Below are positions 16,180 through 26,565 of a stretch of DNA of 64,000 nucleotides, in pieces. Location: contig NZ_CP107954.1 in assembly GCF_036067295.1 (NCBI RefSeq), forward strand, positions 7,068,001 to 7,132,000, written 5' to 3'. The notes beneath the pieces were generated by a model. That model ran no database searches. It was not told where the DNA came from and saw only the letters and a list, made by a program, of their open reading frames with translations. The translations under genes and the position numbers were made by a program. This stretch comes from Kribbella sp. NBC_00382 (GTDB lineage Bacteria; Actinomycetota; Actinomycetes; Propionibacteriales; Kribbellaceae). Position 1 is the first letter of the stretch. The number at the start of each line of letters is the position of its first letter.

Positions 16180-17570
16180 TGGATGCCATAGACCTTGCCC
16201 GCTGGCAGTTCGGGATCATCACCGTCTACCACTTCCTGTTCGTGCCGATCACGATCGGGCTGTCCGCGCTGGTCGCCGGGCTGCACACCGCGTGGTACCG
16301 GACCGGGCAGCAGAAGTACCGGCGGATGACGCAGTACTGGGGAAAGCTGTTCCTGATCAACTTCGCCATCGGCGTGGTGACCGGGATCGTGCAGGAGTTC
16401 CAGTTCGGGATGAACTGGAGCGCCTACTCCAAGTTCGTCGGTGACATCTTCGGGGCGCCGCTGGCGATCGAGGGGCTGCTCGCGTTCTTCCTCGAGTCGA
16501 CCTTCCTCGGCCTGTGGATCTTCGGCTGGGACCGGTTGCCGAAGAAGGTGCATCTGGCCTCGATCTGGCTGGTGGCCATCGGCACCCAGTTGTCGGCGTA
16601 CTTCATCCTGGCCGCCAACTCGTGGATGCAGTGGCCGCGTGGTTACACCTACAACGCCGCCTCCGGCCGGGCCGAGCTGCACGACTTCGGGGCCGTACTG
16701 ACCAACAAGGTCGCCCTGGCCACCTTCCCGCACACCATCGCCGCGAGCTTCCTCACCGCCGGGGCCTTCATGCTGGGCATCGCGTTGTGGCACCTGCTCC
16801 GCCGGCCCGGTCAGCACGGCAGCATCTTCCGGCCGGCCGTCAAACTGGGCGCGATCACGACCCTGCTCGCGGCCGTCGCGCTGATCGTCACCGGCGACAT
16901 CCAGGCCAAGATCATGACCGACACCCAGCCGATGAAGATGGCCGCCGCCGAGGCGCTCTACGACACCTCGTCGCCCGCGCCCTTCTCGATCCTGACGATC
17001 GGTTCGCTCGACGGCAGCAAAGAGGTCTGGTCGCTCAAGGTCCCGCACGGTCTGTCGTTCCTGGCGACCAGCACCTGGAGCGGCAAGGTCGAGGGGATCA
17101 ACGACCTGCAGAAGGCGTACGAGCAGCGCTTCGGCCCGGGAACGTACAAGCCGAACGTCCCGCTGACCTACTGGACCTTCCGCTTCATGATCCTGTCCGG
17201 GGTGCTGGCCGCGGCCATCGCGCTGCTTGCCCTGTGGCTGCTGCGGCGGCAGCGGATGACGCCGTCCAAGTGGCTCATCCGCGCGGCGCTGGCCGTGCCG
17301 CTCCTGCCGCTGCTCGGCAACAGTCTCGGCTGGATCTTCACCGAGATGGGCCGCCAGCCCTGGATCGTGTTCGGCCTGATGAAGACGAGTGACGGCGTCT
17401 CCCCCAGCGTCGGCGCCGGCAGCGTCCTGACCTCCCTGATCGTCCTCACCCTGCTGTACGGCGTACTGGCGGTGGTCGAGGTGTTCCTCCTGCTCCGCTT
17501 CGCCCGTGAGGTGCCCGCGGAGACCACGCCGTCCGACCCGGAGGCCGCTGAGCCGGCCTTCCTGTACTGA
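16179..17570 (+). CDS. cydA: Cytochrome bd oxidase subunit I CydA
   Basis: Haem-bearing subunit of cytochrome bd quinol oxidase in the cytoplasmic membrane, giving high-affinity oxygen reduction without proton pumping. The 463 residues make it shorter than E. coli CydA (about 520), consistent with the short Q-loop type of Gram-positive bacteria. H18 (VYHFLFVP) is the expected haem ligand, with QEFQFGMNW, GAPLAIEGLLAFFLEST and FPHTIAASF in the conserved helices. A GRQPW segment near residue 390 matches the family's GRxPW. It is first of a tightly linked cydABCD operon. A DevR box at -44.5 suggests hypoxic activation. Confidence 0.97.
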   Translation: MDAIDLARWQFGIITVYHFLFVPITIGLSALVAGLHTAWYRTGQQKYRRMTQYWGKLFLINFAIGVVTGIVQEFQFGMNWSAYSKFVGDIFGAPLAIEGLLAFFLESTFLGLWIFGWDRLPKKVHLASIWLVAIGTQLSAYFILAANSWMQWPRGYTYNAASGRAELHDFGAVLTNKVALATFPHTIAASFLTAGAFMLGIALWHLLRRPGQHGSIFRPAVKLGAITTLLAAVALIVTGDIQAKIMTDTQPMKMAAAEALYDTSSPAPFSILTIGSLDGSKEVWSLKVPHGLSFLATSTWSGKVEGINDLQKAYEQRFGPGTYKPNVPLTYWTFRFMILSGVLAAAIALLALWLLRRQRMTPSKWLIRAALAVPLLPLLGNSLGWIFTEMGRQPWIVFGLMKTSDGVSPSVGAGSVLTSLIVLTLLYGVLAVVEVFLLLRFAREVPAETTPSDPEAAEPAFLY

Positions 17571-17581
17571 GGAGCACTCCG

Positions 17582-18597
<1,016 letters not shown>

Positions 18598-18598
<1 letters not shown>

Positions 18599-20223
18599 TG
18601 CCAGCCATCGATCCCCGTCTGCTGCGCTATGCGAAGACGACCCGGATCTTCCTCACCCTGTCGGTACTGATCGGCGTCGGCCAGGCTGCGGTGATCCTCG
18701 CCCAGGCCTGGTTGCTGGCGTCGATCATCACCGATGCCTTCCTCCACGGTGCCGGGCTGAACGACCTCGACAGCCGGCTGATCCTGCTCGCCGCCACGTT
18801 GCTCGGGCGAGCAGGTCTGGCGTGGGTCGCCGAGGTGGCGGCCCACCACTCGTCCGCTGCGGTGAAATCCGAGTTGCGGATGCGGCTGCTGCACCAGGTC
18901 GTGCGGTTGGGGCCACGCTGGTTGACCGGCGAACGCAGTAGCGAGCTGACCACCCTGGCGACCCGCGGGATCGATGCCCTCGACGACTACTTCTCCCGGT
19001 ATCTCCCCCAGCTGGTGCTGGTGTGCTTCGTCCCGCTGGTGGTGGCCGGCCGGATGTTCGCGGCCGACTGGCTCAGCGCCACGATCGTCGTCGTCACGCT
19101 GCCGCTGATCCCGATCTTCATGATCCTGGTCGGGCTGACCACCAAGCAGCTGATGAGCAGGCAGTGGGCGTCACTCCAACTCCTCGCCCACCACTTCCTC
19201 GACGTACTGGCGGGGCTCGGCACCTTGAAGGCGTTCGGTCGCTCCCGGGCGCAGGTGGCGACGATCGAGAAGCTCGCCGACAAGCAGCGCAAGGCGACGC
19301 TGGCCTCCTTGCGGATCGCCTTCCTGTCCTCGCTGGTGCTCGAGCTCCTCGCGACGCTGTCTGTTGCTCTGGTCGCCGTCTCCGTGGGGTTGCGCCTCGT
19401 GGACGGCCGGCTCGACCTACAGACCGCGCTGCTCGTACTGATCCTGGCTCCGGAGGCCTACCTGCCGCTGCGACTGCTCGGCGCGCACTATCACGCCAGC
19501 GCCGAGGGCCTCAGTGCTGCCGAGCAGGTCTTCACGGTGCTCGATCATGAGGTCCCCGAGGTCGGCCACGTCTCTGCCGATGCCGGCCAGACCATCGAGA
19601 TCGAGGAGCTCGTGGTCGCTGCCGCTGATCGCGATGGTCCCTCGATCGACGGACTTTCGCTGACGATTCCGGCCGGGCAGGTCACCGGGATCGTCGGGCC
19701 CAGCGGCTGTGGCAAGTCCACGCTGCTCGCCGCACTGCTGGGTTTCGCCGAACTCGAGTCCGGCCGGATCGTTGCTGGCGGCATCGACCTTGCGACGGCC
19801 GACCCTGATCAGTGGCGGTCCCAGGTCGCCTGGCTCAGCCAGGATCCGGTGCTGTTCGCCGGGACGGTCTTCGAGAACATCCGCCTCGGGCGTCCGTACG
19901 CCGACGACCACACCGTCCGGCTCGCTGCCCACTCGGCGCGGGTCGACGTACCGCTGGAGCAGGTGGTCGGTGAACGAGGCAACGGTCTGTCGGCCGGACA
20001 GCGGCGCCGGATCGCGCTGGCCAGGGCGCTGTTGCTCGACGCTCCCCTGCTGTTGCTCGACGAGCCCACCGAAGGCGTCGACCCCGACACCGAGCACGAC
20101 CTGCTCAGTACTCTTCCGGCTGCCTTCGCCGGGCGCACCGTCGTACTGGTGACACATCGCACCGCGCTCCTGAGCCTCTGCGACACCGTGATCGACCTGA
20201 ACCCCGCGGAGGTACTGGCATGA
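18598..20223 (+). CDS. cydD: Thiol reductant ABC exporter subunit CydD
   Basis: A 541-residue half-transporter with an N-terminal six-helix membrane domain (about 15-310) and a C-terminal ATPase. The ATPase has Walker A GPSGCGKSTLLAALLG, signature LSAGQRRRIALARAL and Walker B LLLLDEPTEGVD. With CydC it exports glutathione or cysteine in E. coli and is needed to assemble cytochrome bd; in actinobacteria the exported thiol is uncertain. The ATG overlaps the cydB stop. Longer in-frame readings from 17968 run through cydB in another frame and are rejected. Confidence 0.95.
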
Positions 20224-21905
20224 ACTCGCTGCGCTGGCTACTCCGGATCGCACGTCCCGAAGCTTGGCGACTCGTCGCGGCCGCACTGCTGGGCTCGCTC
20301 GCCCTCGGCTGCTCCATCGGCCTGATGGCGACCTCCGGCTGGCTGATCTCGCGCGCGGCCCAGCAACCGCCAGTGCTCTATCTCAGCGTCGCGATCGTCG
20401 CTGTCCGCGCCTTCGGCATCGGCCGCGGCGCCCTCCGGTACGCCGAACGCCTGGTCGGCCACGACGCCGCCTTCCGTGTCCTCGCCCGGACCCGCCTGCA
20501 GACCTGGCTCGATCTCGACAAGGCAGCACCGGCCGGACTCGGCAAACTCCGTTCGGGTGACCTCCTGGCCCGCGTGGTCGGCGACGTCGAAGCAGTCCAG
20601 GACCTCCTGGTCCGCGCGCTCCTGCCGATCGCCGTCGCCCTGATCACCGGTACTGCGACAGTGGTCCTGCTCGGCGTCCTGCTTCCGGCCGCCGGCCTCG
20701 TACTCCTCTTCGGCCTGCTGCTCGCCGGTGTCGCCGCACCAGCCATCACGCTGTCGGTGGCTGGACTGGCCGAACGTCGACTGGCACCGGCCAGGGCGGC
20801 ATTGGCCGAGCCGGTCCACGATCTGTTGGCCGGCGCTGCCGAGTTGATCGCCTACGGTGCGGCCGGGCCGGCTCTCGAGCGGATCAAGGTGCACGATCGG
20901 AGGCTGACGTCATTGGCCCGCCGGTCCGCTGCGGGTGCGGGCATCGGGGCCTCGGTCGGGGCTGTTGCGTTGGCGCTGACGGTGGTCGGTGAGCTGTTGG
21001 TCGGGATCCAGGCAGTTCGTGAGGGGCGGCTGCCCGGAGTACAGCTGGCTGTTCTTGCGCTGACTCCGCTGGCTGCCTTCGAATTGACCAACTCGCTACC
21101 GGCCGCTGCCAAGCATCTCGTCCGCGGACTCCGCGCCGTCGACCGGTTGCGCGCTCTCGAAGAGCTGCCGCACCCGTCCGTTGCCTGGGGCAACAAGGAC
21201 GTCATCGGCCACACTCTCGCGATCTCGCGCGCCGAGGCCCGCTGGCCCGGCGCCGACCAGCCGACCCTGCAAGACATCAGCCTGAGCCTGACCCCGGGCC
21301 GCCGGATCGCCGTCATCGGTGAGAGCGGCGCCGGCAAGTCCACCCTGATCGCCGCCCTGGCAGGCTTCCTGATCACGGACCGAGGCGGCGTCACGTACGG
21401 CGGCATCCCGCTGACCGACCTCGACGAGAACGCCTTCCGCCGCCACGTCGTCGTCTGCGCCCAGGACGACCACCTCTTCGACACCACCATCCGCAACAAC
21501 CTGCTCGTCGCCAAACCCGGCGCCACCGACGCCCAACTGATGAAGGCCCTTCGCCAGGCTCGCCTCTCCACCTGGGTCAACCGCCAACCGCACGGTCTCG
21601 ACACCACCGTCGGCGACCGGGCCGATCAACTCTCCGGCGGCGAACGCCAACGCCTAGCCCTGGCCCGAGCCCTCCTCGCCGACCCAGCGGTCCTCCTCCT
21701 GGACGAACCCACCGCCCACCTGGACGACCCCACCGCCGCCGACCTCACTCGAGACATCCTCACCGCCACCCGCGGCCGCGCCACCCTGCTGGTCACCCAC
21801 CGCCTCGAAGGCCTGGCCGCCCTCGACGAGGTCATCGTCCTCAGCCACGGAAAGGTCGTCCGCCGCGGCCGCCCGGCCGACGTACTGGGCCCGATCCCCG
21901 CCTGA
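20220..21905 (+). CDS. cydC: Thiol reductant ABC exporter subunit CydC
   Basis: A 561-residue partner of CydD with six membrane helices (about 15-300) and an ATPase with Walker A GESGAGKSTLIAALAG, signature LSGGERQRLALARALL and Walker B LLLDEPTAHLDD. Its ATG overlaps the cydD stop by four bases (ATGA). A hairpin 23 bases after its stop probably ends the operon. The first half of the membrane domain has LVGHDAAFRVLARTRLQTW, typical of CydC. Confidence 0.95.
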   Translation: MNSLRWLLRIARPEAWRLVAAALLGSLALGCSIGLMATSGWLISRAAQQPPVLYLSVAIVAVRAFGIGRGALRYAERLVGHDAAFRVLARTRLQTWLDLDKAAPAGLGKLRSGDLLARVVGDVEAVQDLLVRALLPIAVALITGTATVVLLGVLLPAAGLVLLFGLLLAGVAAPAITLSVAGLAERRLAPARAALAEPVHDLLAGAAELIAYGAAGPALERIKVHDRRLTSLARRSAAGAGIGASVGAVALALTVVGELLVGIQAVREGRLPGVQLAVLALTPLAAFELTNSLPAAAKHLVRGLRAVDRLRALEELPHPSVAWGNKDVIGHTLAISRAEARWPGADQPTLQDISLSLTPGRRIAVIGESGAGKSTLIAALAGFLITDRGGVTYGGIPLTDLDENAFRRHVVVCAQDDHLFDTTIRNNLLVAKPGATDAQLMKALRQARLSTWVNRQPHGLDTTVGDRADQLSGGERQRLALARALLADPAVLLLDEPTAHLDDPTAADLTRDILTATRGRATLLVTHRLEGLAALDEVIVLSHGKVVRRGRPADVLGPIPA

Positions 21906-21927
21906 AGAAGCCAAATCTGCCGGCACA

Positions 21928-21953
21928 GGGGGTTCCGCTGACTTGCGGCCCCC
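21928..21953 (+). terminator. Hairpin after cydC
   Basis: GGGGG-TT-CCGC pairs with GCGG-CCCCC around a TGACTT loop, a nine-base-pair stem with a two-base bulge. No T-run follows. It overlaps the upstream DevR-like box, so its palindromy may serve either role. Confidence 0.45.
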
Positions 21954-21973
21954 GCCGAATGGACCTTCGGCCC
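21938..21973. promoter_or_regulatory. Tandem DevR boxes upstream of phosphoketolase
   Basis: CTGAC-TTGC-GGCCC at 21938-21951 and TGGAC-CTTC-GGCCC at 21960-21973, centres exactly 22 bp apart; both keep the GGCCC half. The downstream box is 68.5 bp before the start codon. An AT-rich TTAAAAC element near 22003 could be the -10, which would put the box near -45. Confidence 0.65.
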
Positions 21974-22034
21974 TGCCCGCGGCACACCCCGGCCGACCAG
22001 GCTTAAAACATCCGACACAGCTGGGAGACACAAG

Positions 22035-24443
22035 ATGGAACAGGTCGCGGACAAGCCGCTGACATCCGACGAGGCCGCCGCGCTGGACGCCTACTGGCGG
22101 GCAGCGAACTACCTGTCCGTCGGGCAGATCTATCTGCTGGACAACGCGTTGCTGACCAGGCCGCTCAAGGCCGAGAACGTCAAGCCGCGGCTGCTCGGGC
22201 ACTGGGGAACCACGCCTGGCCTGAACATGATCTACGTCCACCTGAACCGCCTGATCAGGCTGCGCGACCTGAACATGATGTACATCATCGGCCCCGGCCA
22301 CGGCGGGCCCGCGATCGCGGCGAACACCTGGCTCGAAGGCAGCTACAGCGAGACCTATCCCGACGTATCGCGCGACGAGCACGGGATGAACCACCTGTTC
22401 CGTCAGTTCTCCTTCCCCGGTGGGATCCCGAGCCATGTGGCTCCCGAGCTCCCCGGCTCGATCCACGAGGGCGGTGAGCTCGGCTACTCGCTCAGCCACG
22501 CGTACGGCGCCGTACTGGACAACCCGGAGCTGATCGTCGCCTGTGTCATCGGTGATGGCGAGGCGGAGACCGGTCCACTGGCCGCGTCGTGGCACTCCAA
22601 CAAGTTCATCGACCCGCGTACCGACGGCGCGGTCCTGCCGATCCTGCACCTCAACGGCTACAAGATCGCCAACCCGGCCGTCCTCGCCCGCATCGGCGAC
22701 GACGAGCTCACCAGCCTGCTCACCGGCTACGGCCATCGGCCCTATCTGGTGTCCGGCGACAACCCCGAACTCGTGCACCAGCAGCTCGCCGCCACCCTCG
22801 ACCGGGCGCTCGACGAGATCGCGGACATTCAGCGCGAGGCCAAGGCCGATCCCGACGCGCCGCGCCGGAGCTGGCCGATGATCGTGCTCCGGACGCCGAA
22901 GGGCTGGACCGGACCGCATGAGGTCGACGGAGTCCTGGTCGAGGGCACGTGGCGGGCTCACCAGGTCCCGCTGTCCGGCGTACGGACGTCGCCGGAACAC
23001 CTTGCCATCCTGGAGACCTGGATGCGCAGCTACCGGCCCGAGGAGCTGTTCGACGAGGAAGGCCGGCTGGTACCGCAGCTGCTGGACCTGATTCCCGAGG
23101 GCGACCGGCGGATGGGTTCGAACCCGCACGCCAACGGTGGACTGCTGACACGCGATCTGGAGCTTCCTGACCTGGCGGCGTACGCCGTCGACGTCCCGCA
23201 CCCCGGCAGTGGGCCGCACGAGCCGACCCGGATGCTCGGCCGCTACCTGCGTGACGTGATGCGGGCCAACGAGTCCGAACGCAACTTCCGCGTCGTCGGG
23301 CCGGACGAGACCGCCTCCAACCGCCTCGATGCCCTGTACGAGGTCACCGGCAAGGCGTGGAACGCCGAGGTACTGCCGACCGACGAGCACCTCGCGGTCG
23401 ATGGCCGGGTGATGGAGATCCTCAGCGAGCACACCTGTCAGGGCTGGCTCGAGGGCTATCTGCTCACTGGCCGGCACGGCTGGTTCTCTTGCTACGAAGC
23501 CTTTGTGCACATCGTCGACTCGATGGTCAACCAGCACGCCAAGTGGCTCAAGGTCACCAGCAAGCTGCGCTGGCGCCGGCCGATCCCATCGCTCAACTAC
23601 CTGCTGACCTCACACGTCTGGCGGCAGGACCACAACGGCTTCTCCCACCAGGACCCCGGGTTCATCGATCACGTGGTCAACAAGAAGGCCGAAGTGGTCC
23701 GCGTGTACCTGCCGCCGGACACCAACACCCTGCTCTCGACGGCCAAGCACTGCCTGGCCAGCCGCGACCACATCAACGTGATCGTGGCCGGGAAGAGCCC
23801 GCAGGAGGACTGGCTGGACCTGGACGCGGCCGAGCTGCACTGCGCTCGCGGGCTGGGCGTGTGGAACTGGGCGAGCAACGACGACGGCGATCCCGATGTG
23901 GTGATGGCCTGCGCCGGCGACGTACCGACGCTGGAGACGCTCGCGGCGGTCAGCCTGCTGCGTGAACACTTGCCTGAGCTGCGGATCAGGGTCGTCAACA
24001 TCGTCGACCTGATGCGCCTGCAGCCGGCCGGCGAGCACCCACACGGGCTGCCCGACCCGGAGTACGACGCGCTCTTCACCACCGACAAGCCGGTCATCTT
24101 CGCCTACCACGGCTATCCCTGGCTGATCCACCGCCTGACCTACCGGCGGACCGGGCACGACAACCTGCACGTCCGTGGGTACAAGGAAGAAGGGACGACC
24201 ACCACCCCGTTCGACATGGTGGTCCGCAACGACCTCGACCGCTTCCACCTCGCGATGGACGTGATCGACCGGGTCCCCGGACTCGCACAGCGCGCCGTCG
24301 GATTCCGGCAGTGGCTGATCGACCAGCGGACCCGGCACCACGCCTTCATCCTCGAGCACGGCGACGACCTGCCCGAGATCCGCGACTGGCACTGGCCCAT
24401 CCAGGAAGGAGACCTGACCCCAAGCCCGTACGGTGGGCTGTGA
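22035..24443 (+). CDS. xfp: Phosphoketolase (xylulose-5-P/fructose-6-P)
   Basis: Cytoplasmic thiamine-diphosphate enzyme cleaving xylulose-5-phosphate (and often fructose-6-phosphate) with phosphate to acetyl phosphate plus glyceraldehyde-3-phosphate or erythrose-4-phosphate. The 802 residues match the family length. Diagnostic motifs are [11 protein letters not shown] (54-64), GPGHGGPA (87-94), the ThDP-binding [15 protein letters not shown] (173-187), and [15 protein letters not shown] in the second half. The ATG follows GGGAGA. Paired DevR boxes lie upstream. It is followed 30 bases later by PPK2. With Pta, and presumably AckA, it would yield ATP or acetyl-CoA from sugar phosphates without glycolytic NADH. 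Confidence 0.96.
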   Translation: MEQVADKPLTSDEAAALDAYWRAANYLSVGQIYLLDNALLTRPLKAENVKPRLLGHWGTTPGLNMIYVHLNRLIRLRDLNMMYIIGPGHGGPAIAANTWLEGSYSETYPDVSRDEHGMNHLFRQFSFPGGIPSHVAPELPGSIHEGGELGYSLSHAYGAVLDNPELIVACVIGDGEAETGPLAASWHSNKFIDPRTDGAVLPILHLNGYKIANPAVLARIGDDELTSLLTGYGHRPYLVSGDNPELVHQQLAATLDRALDEIADIQREAKADPDAPRRSWPMIVLRTPKGWTGPHEVDGVLVEGTWRAHQVPLSGVRTSPEHLAILETWMRSYRPEELFDEEGRLVPQLLDLIPEGDRRMGSNPHANGGLLTRDLELPDLAAYAVDVPHPGSGPHEPTRMLGRYLRDVMRANESERNFRVVGPDETASNRLDALYEVTGKAWNAEVLPTDEHLAVDGRVMEILSEHTCQGWLEGYLLTGRHGWFSCYEAFVHIVDSMVNQHAKWLKVTSKLRWRRPIPSLNYLLTSHVWRQDHNGFSHQDPGFIDHVVNKKAEVVRVYLPPDTNTLLSTAKHCLASRDHINVIVAGKSPQEDWLDLDAAELHCARGLGVWNWASNDDGDPDVVMACAGDVPTLETLAAVSLLREHLPELRIRVVNIVDLMRLQPAGEHPHGLPDPEYDALFTTDKPVIFAYHGYPWLIHRLTYRRTGHDNLHVRGYKEEGTTTTPFDMVVRNDLDRFHLAMDVIDRVPGLAQRAVGFRQWLIDQRTRHHAFILEHGDDLPEIRDWHWPIQEGDLTPSPYGGL

Positions 24444-24472
24444 CAGCGATCCTCGGGGCAGGAGGCCGGCAG

Positions 24473-25294
24473 ATGGCTCATGGCAAGCGCGACAAGGCTC
24501 AGCGGATGCCGAAGAAGGTCTACGAGCGGGAGTTGCTGCGGTTGCAGGCCGAGCTGGTCAAGTTGCAGGAGTGGGTCCGGGTCGAGGGCGCGCGGGTGGT
24601 GGTGATCTTCGAGGGGCGCGACGCGGCCGGCAAGGGCAGCACGATCAAGCGCGTCTCGGAGTACCTGAACCCCCGCGTCGCGCGGATCGCCGCCCTGCCG
24701 GCGCCGACCGAGCGGGAGCGCACGGAGTGGTACTTCCAGCGCTACATCGAGCATCTGCCCGCCGCCGGGGAGCTCGTCCTGTTCGACCGCAGCTGGTACA
24801 ACCGGGCCGGCGTCGAGCGCGTGATGGGTTTCTGCACGAGCCGCGAATACACCCGCTTCCTGCACCAGACCCCGATCTTCGAGCGGCTCCTGGTCGAGGA
24901 CGGCATCCTGCTGCGCAAGTACTGGTTCTCGGTCAGCGACAACGAGCAGGAGAACCGCTTCCGCAGCCGCCTCGAGGATCCGATGCGGCGCTGGAAGCTG
25001 TCCCCGATGGACCTGGAGTCGATCTCCCGCTGGGAGGACTACTCCCGCGCCAAGGACGAGATGTTCGTCCACACCGACGTACCGGAGGCGCCGTGGTACG
25101 TCGTCGAGAGCGAGGACAAGCGGTCCGCGCGGATCAACATGATCGCGCACCTGCTCTCGACCATCCCGTACTACGAAGTGCAACGCCCCCCACTGGAGCT
25201 GCCACCACGGCCGCCCTCCAAGGGATACGAACGGACCCCGCGGGAGATGCAGACCCACGTCCCGGACCACGCCTCGACGGTGGCCGGGCACTGA
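24473..25294 (+). CDS. ppk2: Polyphosphate kinase 2 family protein
   Basis: A 273-residue PPK2-type kinase that transfers phosphate between polyphosphate and nucleoside di- or triphosphates. Walker A is GRDAAGKGSTIK (48-59), the lid and catalytic loop has DRSWYNRAGVERVMG (105-119), and LKYWFSVS-like and EQENRF segments follow. Length and motifs place it with single-domain class I PPK2 enzymes, which usually favour nucleotide synthesis from polyphosphate, but direction cannot be read from sequence. The ATG at 24473 has GGAGG 7 bases upstream; an in-frame extension into the phosphoketolase gene is rejected. It is in an operon with xfp. Confidence 0.93.
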   Translation: MAHGKRDKAQRMPKKVYERELLRLQAELVKLQEWVRVEGARVVVIFEGRDAAGKGSTIKRVSEYLNPRVARIAALPAPTERERTEWYFQRYIEHLPAAGELVLFDRSWYNRAGVERVMGFCTSREYTRFLHQTPIFERLLVEDGILLRKYWFSVSDNEQENRFRSRLEDPMRRWKLSPMDLESISRWEDYSRAKDEMFVHTDVPEAPWYVVESEDKRSARINMIAHLLSTIPYYEVQRPPLELPPRPPSKGYERTPREMQTHVPDHASTVAGH

Positions 25295-25301
25295 GCGTCG
25301 G

Positions 25302-25823
25302 TCAGCTCGCGGACGCGTCGGCGAGGACCGGCCGGGTCGCCGACCAAGCCGTCATCGGCTCGACCTGGACCGCGATATCGGCGGTCAGGTGGTCGATGTC
25401 GCGAACCTCGCGATAGACGATCGCCCGATCGGTGAACAGTGAGCCCCAGCAGCGCTTGACCGCCGCCAGCAGGGCCTGCTCCCCCGTCACGCCGACGAAG
25501 ATCTCGTGCGGTCCGGTCAGGAACTCGTCGAGCTGGTCGTCCGTGGTCACCGCTCCCACCACCAGTTCGGCGCCGGCTCGGCCGAGCTGCCGGTAGGCGC
25601 CCAGGAGCGACTCGGTCAGCTCGGGCGGCAGTTCGGCGTCGAAGTACGCGGTACGGATGAAGGCGCCCACGGCAACCAGATCCGCACCTTCGCGGAGCCG
25701 CCGGAGCTGGGTCGCGATGAGCGGCCGGAGCCGGGCCGCCTGGAGGAACTCCCGGTAGGCGGCGGGCGTGGTCACGAATCCCGGGTGGCCGGCGCAACTG
25801 ACGACGTACAGGTTCTCGGTCAT
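25302..25823 (-). CDS. Stand-alone degenerate PEP-synthase/PPDK N-terminal domain protein
   Basis: A 173-residue protein whose order matches a slice of the PEP synthase ATP-binding domain. It has PGFVTTPAAYREFLQ near the N-terminus, LPPELTESLLGAYRQLG in the middle, and EQALLAAVKRCWGSLFTDRAIVYRE then DHLTADIAVQVEPM at the end. The arginine-rich RSSATAEDLP-type motif that binds nucleotide is replaced by ELVVGAVTTDDQLDEF, and all phosphohistidine and PEP-binding domains are missing. It is therefore unlikely to be catalytic by itself. It starts at ATG 25823 and has a DevR box 60 bp upstream, so it appears to be an expressed protein rather than debris. A regulatory or binding role is inference. 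Confidence 0.78.
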   Translation of the reverse strand: MTENLYVVSCAGHPGFVTTPAAYREFLQAARLRPLIATQLRRLREGADLVAVGAFIRTAYFDAELPPELTESLLGAYRQLGRAGAELVVGAVTTDDQLDEFLTGPHEIFVGVTGEQALLAAVKRCWGSLFTDRAIVYREVRDIDHLTADIAVQVEPMTAWSATRPVLADASAS

Positions 25824-25882
25824 GATGCGTTCTCCTCTGGATCTGATAGTTCCATTCCAGAACAGCCCGCGACTGCTGATCA

Positions 25883-25958
25883 GGGCCGAAGGTCCTCGTT
25901 TGCCCGGGAACCTCCTGGGACCGATCGATCGGCCCACCGCCCTCAGGACCTTCGGCCC
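25883..25958. promoter_or_regulatory. DevR boxes between PEP-synthase-like gene and flavodoxin genes
   Basis: GGGCC-GAAG-GTCCT at 25883-25896 lies 60 bp before the minus-strand gene. AGGAC-CTTC-GGCCC at 25945-25958 lies 63 bp before the plus-strand gene, with a degenerate partner CGATC-GATC-GGCCC at 25922-25935, 23 bp away. Each divergent gene thus seems to have its own box. Between them, GGGAC and GGCCC (25917-25935) flank a self-complementary CGATCGATC-type spacer. Confidence 0.66.
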
Positions 25959-26020
25959 TGCTGACATCGCCCTGACCAGCGTTTGCTGGAGCTATCACCA
26001 GGTGGCGAAGGAGGTTTCGG

Positions 26021-26548
26021 ATGTCCAGCAAGGTTCTGGTGACGTATGCCAGCAAGATGGGGGCGACCGCCGGGATCGCCGAGGCGATCGGCACCGTACT
26101 GCGCGAACGCGGGCACCTTGCCGACGTCCGCGACGTGACCGGGGTCGACTCCATCACGGAGTACGACGCCGTCGTCCTCGGCAGCGCGATCTACATCCGG
26201 CGGTGGCGGCCGGACGCCGTGCACTTCCTCCGCCGGTACGCCGATGAGCTCGGCGACCGGCATGTCTGGCTGTTCCACAGCGGCCCGGTCGGCCCTGACC
26301 GCGAGCAGGCCCAGGAGATGCCGGCCAACATCCACCGCCTCGCCCGCAGAATCGGCGCGGCCCCCGCCACCACCTTCTCGGGCGCCATCCTGCCCGCCAC
26401 GGCCAAAGGCTTCCTCGCCCGCCGCCTCGCCGGCAGCAGCCTGGCAGGCGACTCCCGGGACTGGCCGCGGATCACCGCCTGGGCCGAAACCATCGCCGCT
26501 TCCCTCACCGCCACCGAAGACCCCACGCGGTCTCACCCCCGCGGCTGA
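26021..26548 (+). CDS. Flavodoxin-like (HemG-type) protein A
   Basis: A 175-residue flavodoxin-fold protein. The FMN phosphate loop is TYASKMGATAGIAEAIG (8-24), followed by VVLGSAIYIRRWRPDAV and VWLFHSGPVGP. This resembles menaquinone-dependent protoporphyrinogen oxidase HemG and related actinobacterial flavodoxin-domain proteins; electron partner and substrate are unknown. GAAGGAGG precedes the ATG. It is first of a tandem pair with the gene at 26566 and lies downstream of a DevR box. Expression in low oxygen would fit an oxygen-independent electron transfer or haem-synthesis role, but that is inference. Confidence 0.86.
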   Translation: MSSKVLVTYASKMGATAGIAEAIGTVLRERGHLADVRDVTGVDSITEYDAVVLGSAIYIRRWRPDAVHFLRRYADELGDRHVWLFHSGPVGPDREQAQEMPANIHRLARRIGAAPATTFSGAILPATAKGFLARRLAGSSLAGDSRDWPRITAWAETIAASLTATEDPTRSHPRG

Positions 26549-26565
26549 CCAGATCGGAGAATCAG

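Noticed and set aside
21654-23537. 627-codon minus-strand open frame
   Set aside because: Antisense to cydC and the phosphoketolase, both of which have clear family motifs in their own frame.
25917-25935. GGGAC-N9-GGCCC as an additional DevR box
   Set aside because: The half-sites are correct but the spacer is 9 rather than 4 bases, so one dimer is unlikely to bind both; only the GGCCC half is kept as part of a weak partner box.
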